A stretch of 64,000 nucleotides of DNA from Acanthornis magna (GCA_036785705.1 JAWUZG010000135.1:310001-374000), one strand, 5' to 3'; positions 10,241 to 24,724 are shown, numbered from the stretch's first letter. Notes: a model not told the origin generated them from the sequence alone. Numbers and translations are program-made.

Positions 10241-13200
10241 GGAGTGGATAACATTAGATAAATTCTTGAGTTTAGTGTTCTTTGAAATAGAACTATCAAA
10301 CAGAAGCTAAATACAGGAAAAACCCACGTTTCATTAACAAAATATTACAACTAAACAGTTCGCAATATGTATTGCAGTCAGACACTGCATATTTTTATGG
10401 CAGAAACTCTGATATTGTGGTACTTAGAGATACAAAGGCTTGAAGGTAATAAAGTTAACAGCTTATTCATTCAAACTCCAACTTTTGCAGGAAACTGTCT
10501 GAATACTCTTTGGCATAGAGCATCTTTGATACTGTTATACCAAATACATGTTATTTATCCCTTAAATCATAAAATGTGTTTGAATATGCCAATTTCTTTT
10601 TAATACATAATCCATACCATATCAAAATTCATGCTTTTACTACATATACATGATGTCCAAATTCTAAATACATAGACCCATGCTGCATTCACACTGGGGT
10701 CTTGGCAGCTTCCATAACAGAGAGCTCTCACAGTGGACCAAAAGTTCAGTTAGAAATATCATGTATTACAATCCACCATGGCAATGATGTCTTTTGCTTT
10801 GAAGATTTAAAATAAAATACAAATTTGAACAAGAAAACCTGTCAAAACAAAAAAAGATATTTGGGGAAGAAGAAAAAATAAATAAAAATCACTGGGATGA
10901 AGGAAGAAGGAACAGTGTAGCCTTAAAAATAGCAAGAAATTCTCTCTAATAGCTTTGTCACTGATCATACCATAACCCTTGTTAAATGCATTTCATCGCA
11001 GCTCAAAATTTGAAACAGGTCTCATTTGCAGTCAAAATAAATCCAGAAAAGCTTCATAGGGATATTTCTCTTCTAAGCTAAGTTTGTTAATCAATCATGC
11101 TAAAGAGTATAGAAAAACAATCTTTAGATTCCTGACTATCTGGAACAATTTTTCATATCTTGAATTCTCCATGTGATGTAAGGATATTAATACAATACAC
11201 TATTCACAACATTATGACATATTATAATTATCTCCATGGATGCCAGAAACAATTTTGACCATTGTGATAGACTGGGTACTACCTAAAAGAAACAAACCCA
11301 GTATATATTTTAAAATATATGGGTACAAGTGCACTATGCTTAGATCATACTGACAAAAACTTGAAGAAAGTCAAGGGCAGCTGGGGCTGGGAAAGGATGA
11401 TGCCAATTTAAACTTTAAGATTGACAGCTCTGTTTGGGATAGGGAAAGCTGAGTGGCTCTTATTCAGCAAGGGAAAATCACTATGGGGGAAGAGAAGATG
11501 TAGGAGTAATATATTAAAAATAAATATGGAACTTGAGGGCATGTTTAATGTAAAGCAAGCAAAATGCTTTGCTAAAAAATGTGGCCTTTGTGGTCTTTTG
11601 AAACTATTACCATAATTTTTTTTTCTCCCCTTGAGCTAAGTTCCTAAGCAGACATTAAAATAGTTGTAAATGGTAATTAGTATTCAGAAACACATTTTAG
11701 CACGAGAAATAGAAATGTGCTCTGAGGAGCTCAGCCTTGCTGCCCTGGGACAGCTCTGTCCCCGACACCAAACCTGGACAAACAGCTTCCCAAGGCTTTA
11801 CACTGTCCACGGTCACAATGTGACACCAGTGCCCACTCCTGCATGAGCGAAGCCCTGGGAAACCCAAAAAAGCCAGCGAGTGCCAGTGAAGGCTCTGGGG
11901 GACACAGACACACAGGTCTGCCATCCTGCTGACAGCAAGTGATAAGCACTTCTTGAGTCTTCAAGAACCTGGAAAATCTGAACTTGCAAACCAGTTGGAG
12001 GGGGAAAAAAAGCTGCTAAGAAAAGCTTCTCCAACTAAAGTGAGCTTTGGGAACAAATGTAATTTCCAGGAGATCCAGCTCCACTGTTGACACAGGTCTG
12101 TTACTTACATGCTGCTTGTAATAATAATTCTGGCCCAGGGTGAACTTCTTTAAGGAAGAACCAAGACTTCAAATTTTACTCTTCTCCAACAAAAAGCTGA
12201 CTGGCACTTCTGCATCTGCTCCTACTCAACACAAGCAATCATGTACACATGGTTTGGCTTCACAGCCTTCCCAGACCTGACTTTTCATAGCACTTCATGC
12301 CTTGGTCTTCACTCCTGCACACTGGACAAGTTCTGCTTCAAGCTGGCCATAGAAACAAGGGCAGGATTTGGCCTCAAGAATTTCCTAATCCAAAAATTCC
12401 ATTGATGCAACAGCTGCTGCCTTCATATGATGACAGAAAAATTGCACCAACAGTGCAATTTGATGCTATGCCCCTGAGGACCACTTAAAACTACTGCCTT
12501 GACTCAGACCATGCTCATTTTCCTCCAGGAAGCTGAAATATAATACTCTCAATGATTTAGAGAGAGCTGTTGAAAAGCCTTTGCCAACCTCAGGAAATCA
12601 GGAAAAGTTGTTTTTACTGAGCTGGGAAAGGGGAAAACAACACAAAAACTGTAGGTGTTCTTCTTGGTTTGCTTTTTGAAGCCATTAATTGATCAAATGG
12701 TTAACTCTTCATAGAAATATCTGACATAGCTGAGTGAGGCTACAAGATATAAGAATGTGCTTCAGTAAACAGGCTGTAACTAATTTATTACTAAAAAAAT
12801 ATTTCTTTACTCACATTTTGCACAGGCATGGCAAACCTGCACTGCTACAGATTTCTAAATGCACAAAGGAAGGTTTCCAGCTTCCAGATTTTTATACATA
12901 CATGCTTTTCACACTAACAATGCCAATATCCACTGAGGTAAAAAAGAAAAGAGTCATTTCTGTTTGCATGATAATCTATATCTGCAGAAAAACTTTCCCT
13001 ATAAAGGGTAAGGAACATCCCTATAGCTCTCCTTCAAAATTTCTGCTTTCTACTGTAATCCCAATAGAAATCTACAGCATCTGGGCTTTACCAAAAATTT
13101 CTTACTAAAACTAACGCTCTCCTTTGAGCCCAGAAGAGATTCCATGAGTTGGTTTCTTCCACCTATGCTGACATAAAAGGATTTATTTCTTTCGACAACA

Positions 13201-14219
13201 AATAAAAATACTGTAACATTAAACTCTGTTTTAGTCTATATTTCTGCCATGCACATGTTATTTCTCTGATAGGACTGTATTCCTGCTTCCCAAACACCCC
13301 CACTCTATATACTCTAACTGATATTCCTACTTATACCTAAGTTTAATATACATTAATAAAATCTATTGTCTAAAAAGTTTTATTTGTTTCCTAAAAATAG
13401 TACTCCAGCTTTCCAAGCCATTTAAATTTAAGGTGTAACTACAAAGATGTTACATACTGACCTAATCAAAAGCATGTTGACACCAAAATTTAGATCAAGT
13501 TTTTGGTGCCCAAACAAATATTTTCTTTTAGCATATTTCTTTGGACTCAAAGACATTTAATTCAGGTCTGGAACTATATCTTGAACATAAAACATATTTC
13601 AGAAATAATAATTGAAAAATAAGGAATTAAGTAGTTCCTAAAAAAGAAATTTTTATAAACTTGCATCCACAAAGTTAGTGTTCTGATATGAATCAGAACT
13701 TTATTTCTTATCAAAGAACAACAATCACATCATTCTCTCCATCCATAAAATGTGAACAGCAACTGCTATTCAAGTATTGGTAATGGGTAAAAAAAAGGCT
13801 TGTATCAAACCTAATGACTTTTGGAATCAATAATATTAAAACTAAAAAACTGATTTTAAATTAAATGTAGATCTTGGTGTACTGTCATTATACCAAAACA
13901 CTTACCATAACAATGCACTTCAGTTCTTTTCTAAAAACCCTAACATCTCTTGAAGTTATGGAGCAAAATGCTGGAATTCTTACTCAAACAATAATTAAGT
14001 TTTGCTGGACCAAGGACTCTAGATTTCGAGCTAACTCCAAAGGGAACTTGGACAGGGAAATTTCTTCAATAGACCTTTAAGCAATACCTTGATTTCTGTT
14101 ACAGGTCTGACTAAATCTGGGCAAGTTCTCAAGTGGATTGCAACAATTATTAATGAATATACAAACTCAGCTGATTAGCTTGAGAAAATCTGCATCTCTT
14201 CCCCATAAAAAAGTTCTCT
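10241..14219. other. Non-coding DNA, no gene seen
   Basis: Open frames are short; the longest, 124 codons at 12734-13108, has no recognisable domain and no exon-like borders. There is a perfect 18-bp AT palindrome at 11303-11320. A GC-richer patch at about 11690-11930 has overlapping small frames on the minus strand, which is what GC-rich non-coding DNA often gives. Confidence 0.65.
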
Positions 14220-14700
14220 CCCTCATGTTGAAATGTATTGGTGCCAGGATGAAAGCTGGCACATGAAAGCCGCAGTGTGGTTGATCACCTTGCTTTCAGC
14301 TTTTCCCAGTACGGTGATGCAAAACCTCCAGATTTCATTTGCAAAAACACTCCTTTCGCCAGACATCAAACACTCATTCATGTTGGCAGCACAAAAACCA
14401 CTTAGAAAAAGCCACAATAATAGCTGGGATCATACATGCAATTATATGCAAAACGCTACAAGAAATTGATGAAAGTTTTGTTCCAGAAGCTGGCAAATTT
14501 GCATGGATTTATCCAATCTGTGCTTTGGATAGGGTCATTCATCCCAACAAATAATCTCAGAAGCTCAGTGGTCAGCAGAGTTGAAAGTCTGTGCTTGTGC
14601 TAAAAGGTGACATTTGAAATGCACTACATATGCCATTATTTTTAGCTTTGCACATAAATAAAAACTCCCAGTGACAAAAAATACAATAATGCTGAACTTT
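14220..14700. promoter_or_regulatory. Candidate conserved regulatory element with octamer-like sites
   Basis: The stretch holds a POU octamer ATTTGCAT at 14497-14504, overlapping the perfect palindrome GCAAATTTGC at 14493-14502. Related words are ATTTGCAA (about 14336-14343) and a TATGCAAAA word near 14446. Open frames here overlap on both strands and look like by-products. Calling it regulatory is inference from the motif cluster alone. Confidence 0.3.
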
Positions 14701-16605
14701 GCTAGGCAAAACCTGATCTAAACCAACACAACAGGGGCTCATACAACTTAGTCTGCAGTTCCATGAATTCAGCGTAAATACTATTACGGATCAATCTAGT
14801 TCAAACACTTTTCTTGTCCAAAAACTTAGAGATGCTGCAGTCACTGTTGGTGACTGACCTCGATGCAAACGTCAGCTGATTATCTGGCAGACATCCCCTT
14901 TTAGACAGGAAGCTTCTGTTTCTTTTTTAGTAGCATATGCCTTTCCAAACCATTGATCATTCAATTTCTCATCAGCACTGCTATTTTCTAATCTCTCTTT
15001 TTGAATTTTAAATACTGGAATAGAAACTATTCTTTTGATAACTTCCTTAATACTTTCCTGTTCCAAAATAAGCATCTTCACTATTCTTTAATATTTCCAT
15101 TCTTTTCCTTATTTTGATCTCACAGGTCATCCATTGCCTCTTACTATTTGCTTATTGATATTTCTGCATTTTGCCTAAGCCTTCTCATTGTTACAGATAC
15201 ATTTAACATTAACCTGTTATTTTCCAGTCAAATATCTGTTTCATCAATTCTCTCATATTACTCTGTTCCATTTATGGCCACTAAATACATAACAGTTTTA
15301 AAATTAAATATAAAATACAGAAATGCTGCAACTATGGAGAATTTCAAGTCATTACCTCACAATCACAAATACTAGAACCATCTTTCATGTGGAATTCACT
15401 TTAATTTAGTTTGCTTCACTACCAGGCTATCAAAAACAAAACTCTTAAGTGGATTAAAAAGCACTAGCTAAACTTTCAATTGCATAATTTGGCTTAAATT
15501 GCTTGTAAGGGCATATAATTATGCCATATAAAACATACAATTGAAAAAAATTCAGTCACTATTCTAAGGAAATGGCTATTTTGTTTAGTCATGGAAAAAT
15601 ACTCTGAGTCGGAAAGCATAGGGGCCCAGCATACACACTGAGTACAAATCCTTCAGTCTCTTTCACAAATGTCTCTTATTATGGACTAACATATTTTTAT
15701 TTTGGACTTCCTCAGCAGAAATGTACAGACAAAGATCATTCCCAGTGAACTGAAACACCAGCAAAGTCCCTGGCCTAACGTGGGCTTCCTGCACTGCGAC
15801 CTTTGCGTGATTTGCCAAGCCCTTCCACATGCATGCAAGGTGCAGGCACTGGGGAGCACCTGGGATTTGCCAAGCAAATTGCAGACACGCTGTTACTCCT
15901 CCTGTGCTCAGGAAATAACAGAGCGTGACAGGCACAACTAAAATGCTACCATACGTACTGAAATGCCAGGCAAATTACCCCCAAACACAATGTCTACCCT
16001 GAAATCACAAATTGAATATTGAGCAAAAGACTGCCCCTGCAGACCGCCATGTCAAAGTCCATTTGGTTTTGTTTCTGTTTCGTGTATTTTTACAACTGCT
16101 CCTTCTGAAAGCTGCTCCAAGGCCTCACCATGTTCTTGTTTAAAACCTTTTTCTAATTAACAGTCTTCATCTATTTCTTCCCATTATACCTATTAGCAGT
16201 AATGAACTTACAGAGAGCAGTAAGAAGCCTTTCAAAGACTTCATTTGACTTCTCTGAACAGCCAAACACTCTTATTCCTCCCTATTGCCCATAATCAATC
16301 ATTTTCACAGCCCTGCTTTGTACCTGCTCCACTTTGATTTCACCTCTAGCGGGACTTGAGCTACATTTAAAAAAACCCACTCTGGAAATTCCTGAGCCAA
16401 TAACTTTCAAGTGTCATTTTCTTTTTTCGTCAGCATGTCACTAGTGGCTGCTGGTGGTGTTTTATGGTATGGCTTAGCAGAACACACCAGTACACACTGG
16501 TCAGTCATTTCCAGACTGGTGGAAATCTCTTGGAGTGGTGGCTCACACTCCATCAACAGTTCTTGTTATCTGTCCCCAGCCACTGCAATACAGTTCTGTT
16601 GAACC
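14701..16605. other. Non-coding DNA, no gene seen
   Basis: No recognisable coding sequence. Overlapping small frames on both strands at 15663-15941 sit in a locally GC-richer patch and show no domain. Confidence 0.6.
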
Positions 16606-16830
16606 TTTTTTAAGAAAACATTTTTTAAGACAAGGTTTTTTAAGACAAGGTGGTCAAATACTGCAGCTTGCCCAGAGGAGCTGCAGATCTCCCTCTTTGG
16701 AGATATTCAAGATTTGAGTGGACACAGCCCTGACACAGAAACCTGATCTAATCAGACCTGCTCTGAACAAGGGACTGTACTAGATGACCTCCTGGAGGTC
16801 TCTTTCAACTTATTTTAGAGTCCTTTTACT
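16606..16830 (+). repeat. CR1 LINE 3' relic with an internal tandem 15-bp triplication
   Basis: From 16650 the order matches a CR1 3' untranslated region: GTGGTCAAATACTGCAG, a TTGCCCAGAGGAGCTG-like word, CCTGATCTAATC, then ACTAGATGACCTCCTGGAGG and TTTCAAC. Its start carries three 15-bp units at 16606-16620, 16621-16635 and 16636-16650. The last two are identical and the first differs at its end. The unit corresponds to the T-run plus ACAAGG-like word that precedes GTGGT in CR1, so it looks like a local expansion inside the element. Confidence 0.85.
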
Positions 16831-19800
16831 CTAGTGACTTGACCAGCCAGTTTCTTATGACTGATGAACTGATATACATAAGGTACTACTCTTTTCACCT
16901 ATTTTGCAAGATTTAAACCAGTGCAGCAATTTAATTTTATCCTCATTTTTCCTAACTGCAACAATAAAGCTGTGTTTTTCATTTGCTTTAAGCTTTTTGT
17001 CCACTTCTTAAGGTATGTTTTGAAAGCAGTTCTTTGTCCAAGTAGATATGGAGTTTTTCTTTACCTTTCTTCCCAAGAAAGGCCAGAATAATTCAGGATT
17101 TTTTACAAGGTTTGTACCTTTGACCTGCGGAATTCTTGTCTGGCCCTACATTCAGTTCCTGAGCTCATCACTGTGGCTATCAATATGAATGAGACTTCTT
17201 AAAGTTGATGCTTTCAAAATTACAAGATAAAACAAATTACAGACCTACTTTAGCCCCTTCAATCAATAAATTTAAAAATAGCATTACAGGGAGTCTCATC
17301 ACAGACATGATTTTGGCATGCCTAAGTCTAGCCCAACAGAGCACAATCCCCTGCTGCCCCAGGGTGTATTAAGTATAAAAAAAAAAAAAATCCAGAAATA
17401 TATCTCTCATATATCCAGAAATAACTGGGTTCAACCATCATTCTCCAATATATACTTAACAAGTAATACAGCATGGTCATTGTGCATCTTATTGTGTGGC
17501 TGTGAGTCCGAGTTCTATTCAAGGAGCATAAAATTCACAATTCATTTTGCAGTATTTATGATGCAATGTATGAACACAGGTGTTTGCTGAGCAATGATGA
17601 ATGATGAGACTAAAAGCCAGACATCTGCACTGAATAACGTGAATAATTCAACTCCTGTTTGCTCCCCAAGAAGCACAGAGGATATGCACCTTTAAGCTGC
17701 AAATGCTTAACTGTATCAGCTGTCAGGTGCATGTCTCCCCTCAACACTGTGCAGGACACAGACTTCAATTATTTCTGCTCAATTCATCACATTTTAGCCA
17801 GTGTGGAACTCTGTAGTCCACTAACAGCATAAATAACATTAACACCCACACCTTTCACCTTAACCTTTTGTGCAAAGAGGCTAACCATTCCTGGAGGCAA
17901 AAGAGCCTGATCTTGCCATGAAGTCAATCAATCCTGTGGTTTCACAGGACATGGCCAGTTTGGCTACAAAGGCAATTCCCTGCTCACAGCTGGGTATGAT
18001 ATGGAGATACCACCAGTAAAGATTTCTTCAGCTTGTAATCAGTGCTGTGGGACTTAGCATCAGCTGGTAGAGGCTGGTGTCTTCTCACCTCTCTCCAAGC
18101 ACACTTTCAACAACTGGGAGAGCTGGCCCTCATATTATGCTTTCTGCTGTAATCCTAAAGTATCTGGAGCCCTTTGGTACTTCACTTGACTTCATTCTGG
18201 TCTGCTAATTTACTTGCTCGAGCTCTTGCAAGTCCTGAGAGTGCACACTTAATATCTGAAATACAGCTCTTTGAAATCATGCTGGCAAAATAGATGCACA
18301 TACTCCTAGCTTGAAGCAAAAGGGTAACTAACATTCTAAAAGAAAATAAATTTTTAAAAATAGCACAATGCAGGCAGTGCTTTCCTGCTGACAAATGTAT
18401 AAGACAATGTAGCAGACATGCACTTTTGAAATGCAGGTGGGCTTTTATTCCTGGCAGTGCAGTGAGAGAGGTAATTCCAGATGTGGGGGAAACGACACCC
18501 CTCAAAAAGGGATTTGCAATGATATAGCACAGAGGAAGCCTGGAGCAAACTGGCACCATCTAGAAAGCTGGAAGAGAGCCAACCAAATTATGGCCCAGGC
18601 TCTTTAGAGCCCTGTCCCCCCCTTCAGTGGGAACTGCACAGGAAAAGGATGATTGTGAGAGGGTAGATGACAGGAATAGCCTTCATTGCGCATGGAAAGG
18701 AGCGTAAATTACAATCCCTTGTGCATACAGAGGCAAAACAAGGTTCACAATGCCTTATTATATTAAGCCACATGATGAAAATGATTGTTTACATTGGTTC
18801 ATTAATGTTTGTACAGGGCTGTGAACATGCAAAGTGCTAAGTATCAGCACAAGCATCAGTATGGTATCTCAACTTTGACATGTTCGTAAGTGTTGTAACA
18901 AAAGAAAACACACTTTACTCCTAACAATTATTGTCCACAAAACATGGTGTTTAGCATTTTGTCTCTATACATCATTTCTGACCACACAAAGTCAGAAAAG
19001 GCTATCATTACTGTGTATTGTTATACTGAGTAATTTATTCTTCCAAAAGACTAAATGTGTGCAATCATCAATAAACTAACAAATTCAACACACTAGACTC
19101 ACACATTTGGCACTGCAAGACTCTGCAAGTTCTGTGTTGCTAAAAACACCTTTAGTCAGATTTAGTACAATGCCTTATGTTGTACCACCTGGTGAAAGGG
19201 AGGTTGTTTCTCAGCTTTCTACTTTATTTTTTTTATTCTTTTGTAACTCTAGCAGACCTCAAATCAACAGGAGGTTTTAGGATTAAGTGCTGAGATCTAT
19301 TGCCTGAGTGGAGTACCTCAGCATCTCAGAAAGGCGGTTTTGTTCGAATGCCAGCTGGAGCAGTAAACTCTATTAACAGAAGAAATATCTGTCCTCATCT
19401 CTGCTGAGTGAGAGTGAAAGCAAAGGGGACTGCAAATAAATCTCTCCCCCAGCCTCGGTGCCCTGGCAGGGCAGGCCCTTTCCTCCAGCCAGGCTTTCAG
19501 CTGAGCAATACCTGCTCATTTCCTGGATCAAAGAAAATTCTACAAGGCCTTTCTTGCTGCCCTTTCATATATCCCCCTGCCATCTCCAAAGGCTGGCTGT
19601 GTCTCTCTGCCTCTCCTGGCTGCAGAGGCAGAGCTCACCATGTGAGCTTGTCAGCTCTGCTCCAGCAGCTCCTCCTCTAAGGCTTCCCAGTGGCGATCAG
19701 GGAAAGGGCAGCCTGCCCTGTGCCCCAAAGGCATCTGCTGAAAGGGGTCACAGGGGCCAGGGCAGGCTTCCCCTCCCCTTAGCTATAGCCTGTTAGAGGA

Positions 19801-19859
19801 GCATGTGGCAGGAAGGGAATTGTTAAACTTCAGGAAGGTTAATAATGAAAAACCCTTGG
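16831..19859. other. Non-coding DNA, no gene seen
   Basis: Contains a 14-base A run at 17377-17390 and otherwise plain sequence. The 125-codon minus frame at 18182-18559 has no domain that I recognise. The GC-rich stretch 19440-19800 gives overlapping plus frames of 90 and 112 codons with no known domain. Confidence 0.6.
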
Positions 19860-20380
19860 GGGTTGAGACCAATCTCACTTAATACTTGTATTAATGACTG
19901 GCACAAAAGTATAAAAACAAACAAATAGATTCCCTGAGACCTACATGTCTGGAGGGAGAGTTGGGGGTTCACAGAGCAGGGGCTGGATTATCTGGAAGGG
20001 TAATAGAAATGGGATGAAATTTAATAGGAGTGTGCAAGGTCAGAAGCTTTGGGACTAATAACAAGACTTTCTGCTATAAACTGTGACGTTGTCAGATGGA
20101 GGAGCTGTGTAGGGAGAAGTATATTTGTAGAATATGGGATGTCTGCAAACCATCAGCCATGAAAAGAGTAAACACATCAGGTGATGTATACTCAGAAGAG
20201 TGAAGGAAGATTGATTTTCGTGGTAAATGCTCCTTTGAGAGCTCTTCCTTTGAAATACTATTGACAATGCCAACCATGTTCCAGAAAGAGTCCTTCCAAC
20301 CAGAACAGCCCCAGAAATAGGCTGCAAAAACCAGCAAGGCAATGTTCTGATGCAACAGGACTAAACAACCTCACTTTTTA
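19860..20380 (+). repeat. Diverged CR1-type LINE reverse-transcriptase relic
   Basis: The DNA retains the order of words found in the C-terminal part of a CR1-group ORF2: an ATTAATGACTGGCACAAA word, then TGGGATGAAATTTAATAGG, then GGGACTAATAACAAGACTTT with TGCTATAAACTG. Near 20265-20330 come ACCATGTTCCAGAAAGAGT and a CCAGAACAGCCCCAGAAATA word. All reading frames are broken, so it is a dead fragment. It is older and more diverged than the other CR1 pieces here; the limits are approximate and the match was made by eye. Confidence 0.55.
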
Positions 20381-23300
20381 CTCTAGCAACACCAGGACAA
20401 GAAGGACATACCAGGCAAATTAAACAGTCCAAACAGTCCACATTATGCTAAAAGATACACAGCTATAGGTTTAAGAAGAAAATAAAAAAGAAGCCTAGCA
20501 GAAGATTTCTGGAAATGTTTCCCCATCAGAATCCCATCATCTTATATGGGGTTTGCAAAGTTCATAGAAAAGTGAAGGTCAGAGGAAAAAATTATGCAAC
20601 AGGACCCGATTTACAGTAAAAAAACTACTACATATACGCTACATATTGGCACCAGATTGTTTTCCAAAACTTTTCTCTGTGTTTCTCTAGAGCAAACTTT
20701 CACAAAAATTGTTTTGTTTGGGATTTTTTAGCGTTGTTGAATAGTGGTGGCAAGGTTTTTCCCCTCCATTTCTTGCAAAAGTGCCAATAGCTTTTTCACT
20801 TTTCACACTAATGCTGTAACACTGCATCCCCCAAACACCTGAAGGTACACCTGACAGCTTGTACCTGCTCTACCCCACAGAACCTCTTTTGAGACAGGAA
20901 AGCAAAATGTGCCTATTCTGCCTTGCTCCAGCTGCCTCCCCCCAGCTGATTGTTACTATCTTTGTGATTTCTAAAAGAGTATGGTGCATTCCTTCAGGCC
21001 TGTGCTGTCTGTCACACTTTCCTAGCCCACCATGAGCCACTTGTAAGAAGTACATCGTCTGCACTGCCGCCCCCACCCAGTTGCCATTGCAGATCCATCC
21101 TTTCCCATTGAACAAGACCACTCGTTGTAGAGCAGCCCTGTCCTTAGTCTTGCAGCACAGTAACTGCCCGTGGGTTATGCTCAGAGAGAATAAGCATGCA
21201 AAATACTAATCAGGCTGCCAGAAAGACTAAACCCTGGGAAAGACAAAATCTGCAACAAGGAGGCCTGAAAAAGTCGTATAAATAAGGCAGCAGCAAGTGT
21301 TTTGAGGAATGAGCTCAAGCAAGTAAAGTGGAATAGAAGAGTTTTCCTGATCTCAAATTCTAAAAGCACCAGGAGCACACGGCTCCTCAGAGCTCTCCCT
21401 GTGCCTGACAGTGATTTCAGGAAGCCAGAAACATCTCATCAATGGTGCTAAGGAAAGCAGGAACGTATTCAGTGTTTTCCTTGACAAGACCCACACACTA
21501 CAGAAACAGCTGCTGGGGAGGGACAGTCAACAGCTCAGAGCTCCAGCTTGGATGGTCCACAGAAAAAGCAGAAAAGTAGTTAAATTGAATGGACAGAAAA
21601 TTATGGCCTTCGCTTAGAGAAATGTGTCCACAACCCCCTGATAACAAATAGCAAAGGCATTTCTTGAGAAAGCTGTTTGCTCTTGAAAATATTAATTTAA
21701 TCAGATTAGGTTTGGTAAACAAACAGAAGAAACAGGAACATTCTTGTCAATTTGAACAATACTGAACTTGAAATATTTCTATGCCCCTAAACCAGCATAT
21801 TATAGAATGCTAATTTTTCCAAGTAGAATGACAGAAAATTAAAAAATGTTCAGCTCTCCTGGGGAATGGAAGTTCCAGTTTCCAGTCAGCTTTCTCAGTT
21901 GTCATGGACAAACTTAGGCTTTGGATTGTCCCCATGCTTTAAGTGGGCTCACAGAATTTCTGCCTTTCACTGAGAAGAAAAAAAAGCATTTATTATGTAA
22001 CTAATAGCAGCACTGACCTCCTTTGTCGCACCCTTCCAGGACAGCTTTATTTTGTAGGCTGGAGAGAAATGCTCTCTTCCTAAAAGTTAGGTGCCAACTG
22101 CTAAGCCATGAATAGAAATAAACAAAAAGACATTTACAGACCACAACCCAGAAGAATGATCAGTTCCTCCTTGCGTTATATCTATTACCTAGACTTCACT
22201 TTTCTAACAGCATCAAACTCAAGCCCAGTGCTCAAAGCTGCATCTAGTTTGTAAGTAAAACAAGCAAAAGCTTGATTTCTCTGGCTCCTTCTGTTAAAGA
22301 GCAAAGGTCTTTTTCACCTGCTCTAGGAGAACCACTTGAAAATTCCAAAGGCCTTAAAAATTTCAATATAAATGAGCTCCAAAAAAAGAAGAGAAACGAT
22401 TTTCTCACTTCTTTGAGGTTTGCATGTTAGAATCAGTCTTTCACAATGACTGCACATTAGAAAACTGAAATTGTTGCCAACATGAACTCTACACTTAGAT
22501 CACAATATGAATTAAAGAGCTTGCTTTTCACCTTTATCTCCCCCTTCTTCAGTGCTTTCCTCCCTCTCCCAAATAAATGAACCATGTTCCTAATAACGTG
22601 CTTGAAAGGAAGGCTGGGAAATTTAATAATAAAAAGCTCTCTGAAATTAAGTTTCTGGCAGTGCTTTAAAAAAAAGAAAATGTTATTACTTGGTCATTTG
22701 CTTTTCCCCAAAGCAAATTTCAGTCCTTTGAGGACTGCACAAATATAAAGCAGATCATTTACAAACCTTTTATTCGGCAATTTGCCTGGTCCAAATAATC
22801 AACTATAATAGGAATTGCCAACTGAGTATTTAAAGATTCTAGTATAGGAAGAGAAACTGCACATTGCAGAAAAAGAAAGTTGCTGTCTAAACTATCAAAT
22901 ACTGGACTTTCAATGGGGCATAAATTGTTGAGTATGTTGATGTTCACAGGAAATAGAAGGGAGTATTAAGAAGTGAAAACCCAACATTATAATTGCTGGA
23001 GTTCTTATCACATAAGAAGTTTCCTAATCTCAGCTCTTTCGCATTGGCTGCACTGAAGATGACAAAGAGGAAAACAGTGAGTTTGCCTTAGATTATTCAA
23101 GTCCAGAAGCACAAATGGGAAAATATTCAGTGACGCAACCCAGACTTTTCCTCTGCTCATGTCTTAGCAAAAGGAATTATCAAAATACTCTTGACAATTT
23201 AGGAAACTAAAAAATGTCAACTAAATGGGTGAAAACTTAGGAAAACAAATGCAAGGCTAATTCTCTAATTTTGCATCAGCTACAATGTTTTAGGGCTCTT

Positions 23301-24720
23301 TCTTACATAGGTCTCAAACTACAGTGTATGAAAATCAGGCTCCACTGAATTTTCTAGGAATTTTCCTGTTGCACTGGGTCAGGACTGTGCTATAATGAAA
23401 TACACAATTCTGTCGATTTATTTAGCAAAAGCTAAACTAAGAGCTTAGGATATTGACATACATATCAAGGTCATCTTCCTTGTAAAATAAATATGGGCCA
23501 AGAAATTGGATTTGGAGTTTCAGGTTGAAAACCTGTTAGGTCCTGGCCAAGTTTAAATTTGGACAGATTAAAACTTTGAAATCTATGCAAATGACACCTT
23601 GACATTTACAGGTAGGGAGCTTGTAAAACTATTAATTTTTGACTGAGAAAAGTTGGGAAAAGGCATACATGTATCCGAACCTGATAGCTGGCTCTGGCTT
23701 CTATTTTATGGTTAGTATGTGGTCTATGCAACAACAGCAGAGCATTTAGAGGGATCAAAGGTACAAATTCTGAGCCCTTTTTCACATGCTGAGAAAATTC
23801 TACTGGAAACTATGTTTTAAAGTGGCCAGGATTTTCAAAAGACTATGAATAATTTCTAAACAGCTTCTTCCAAGTTTAGAAGGAGAAATTATGAAAGAAC
23901 AGTTATTCTTCAATCACTACTTTAAATAAAATTAAAGATTGAGACTATATAAGTGAAATTTTGACCCTAGGAAATAGAAAGAGAAGTTATGCATGCCAGT
24001 ATTTAAGATTTAAATTCAAGCACCATTTCAACCTTAATTACCAGATCACTTATTTGATATAAATCATTAATGCAAACCAATATATTTTATTCTTTTACCT
24101 TAACTCTAAAACTTCTAATCACTTTCTACACACAAAGTTTAGCAATGAAATGTGTATGTAGTATTACTGAAGCATTCCATATAATCTTGATTCTATCTTG
24201 ATTTCTCTCACACATACAGATTTGTGAAAAAGAGACATAAAAGATTTTATCTGTGGAACTGTCTTCAACAGCAGTTTTAAAAGAAGAAATCTATGAAGGC
24301 TTACAGAAACCTCCATTTCTCCCACAGGAAATGTTAAGATCTTCTGAATAATTACCAAGAATAAGATTTTTGCATACAGATTTCTGATTCAGCTGCAAGT
24401 AAGTTGCTCTGATGTGGCTGGACAACTCCCTGTGCTTTGAGAACTAGAGGAGGCTTAGAAGCAAAACCTCATCTCCACATTCAGCCTGTTAAGTGCAGAA
24501 TGGTTAAAAAGCATCATCTTCTCCCTTACAAGGACAACATGGAAAGGTGCTTCCCTGCCACCACTGCTGGCACATTTGAAGCCTCACTTTCTCCTACAAA
24601 TGCCTCTTTCAGCAAGATCTCTTAGCACAGGCTCTTGGCTGTCTCCTGTATTCCAAGCAGTGTAAAGCATTTCCAAAATTCTTCTGTCTTTTCAGAAGCA
24701 CAGAAGACACAGTCTTCTCT
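20381..24720. other. Non-coding DNA, no gene seen
   Basis: AT-rich with scattered short frames (none above 90 codons), none recognisable. No clear repeat family member was seen. Confidence 0.6.
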
Positions 24721-24724
24721 GGTT

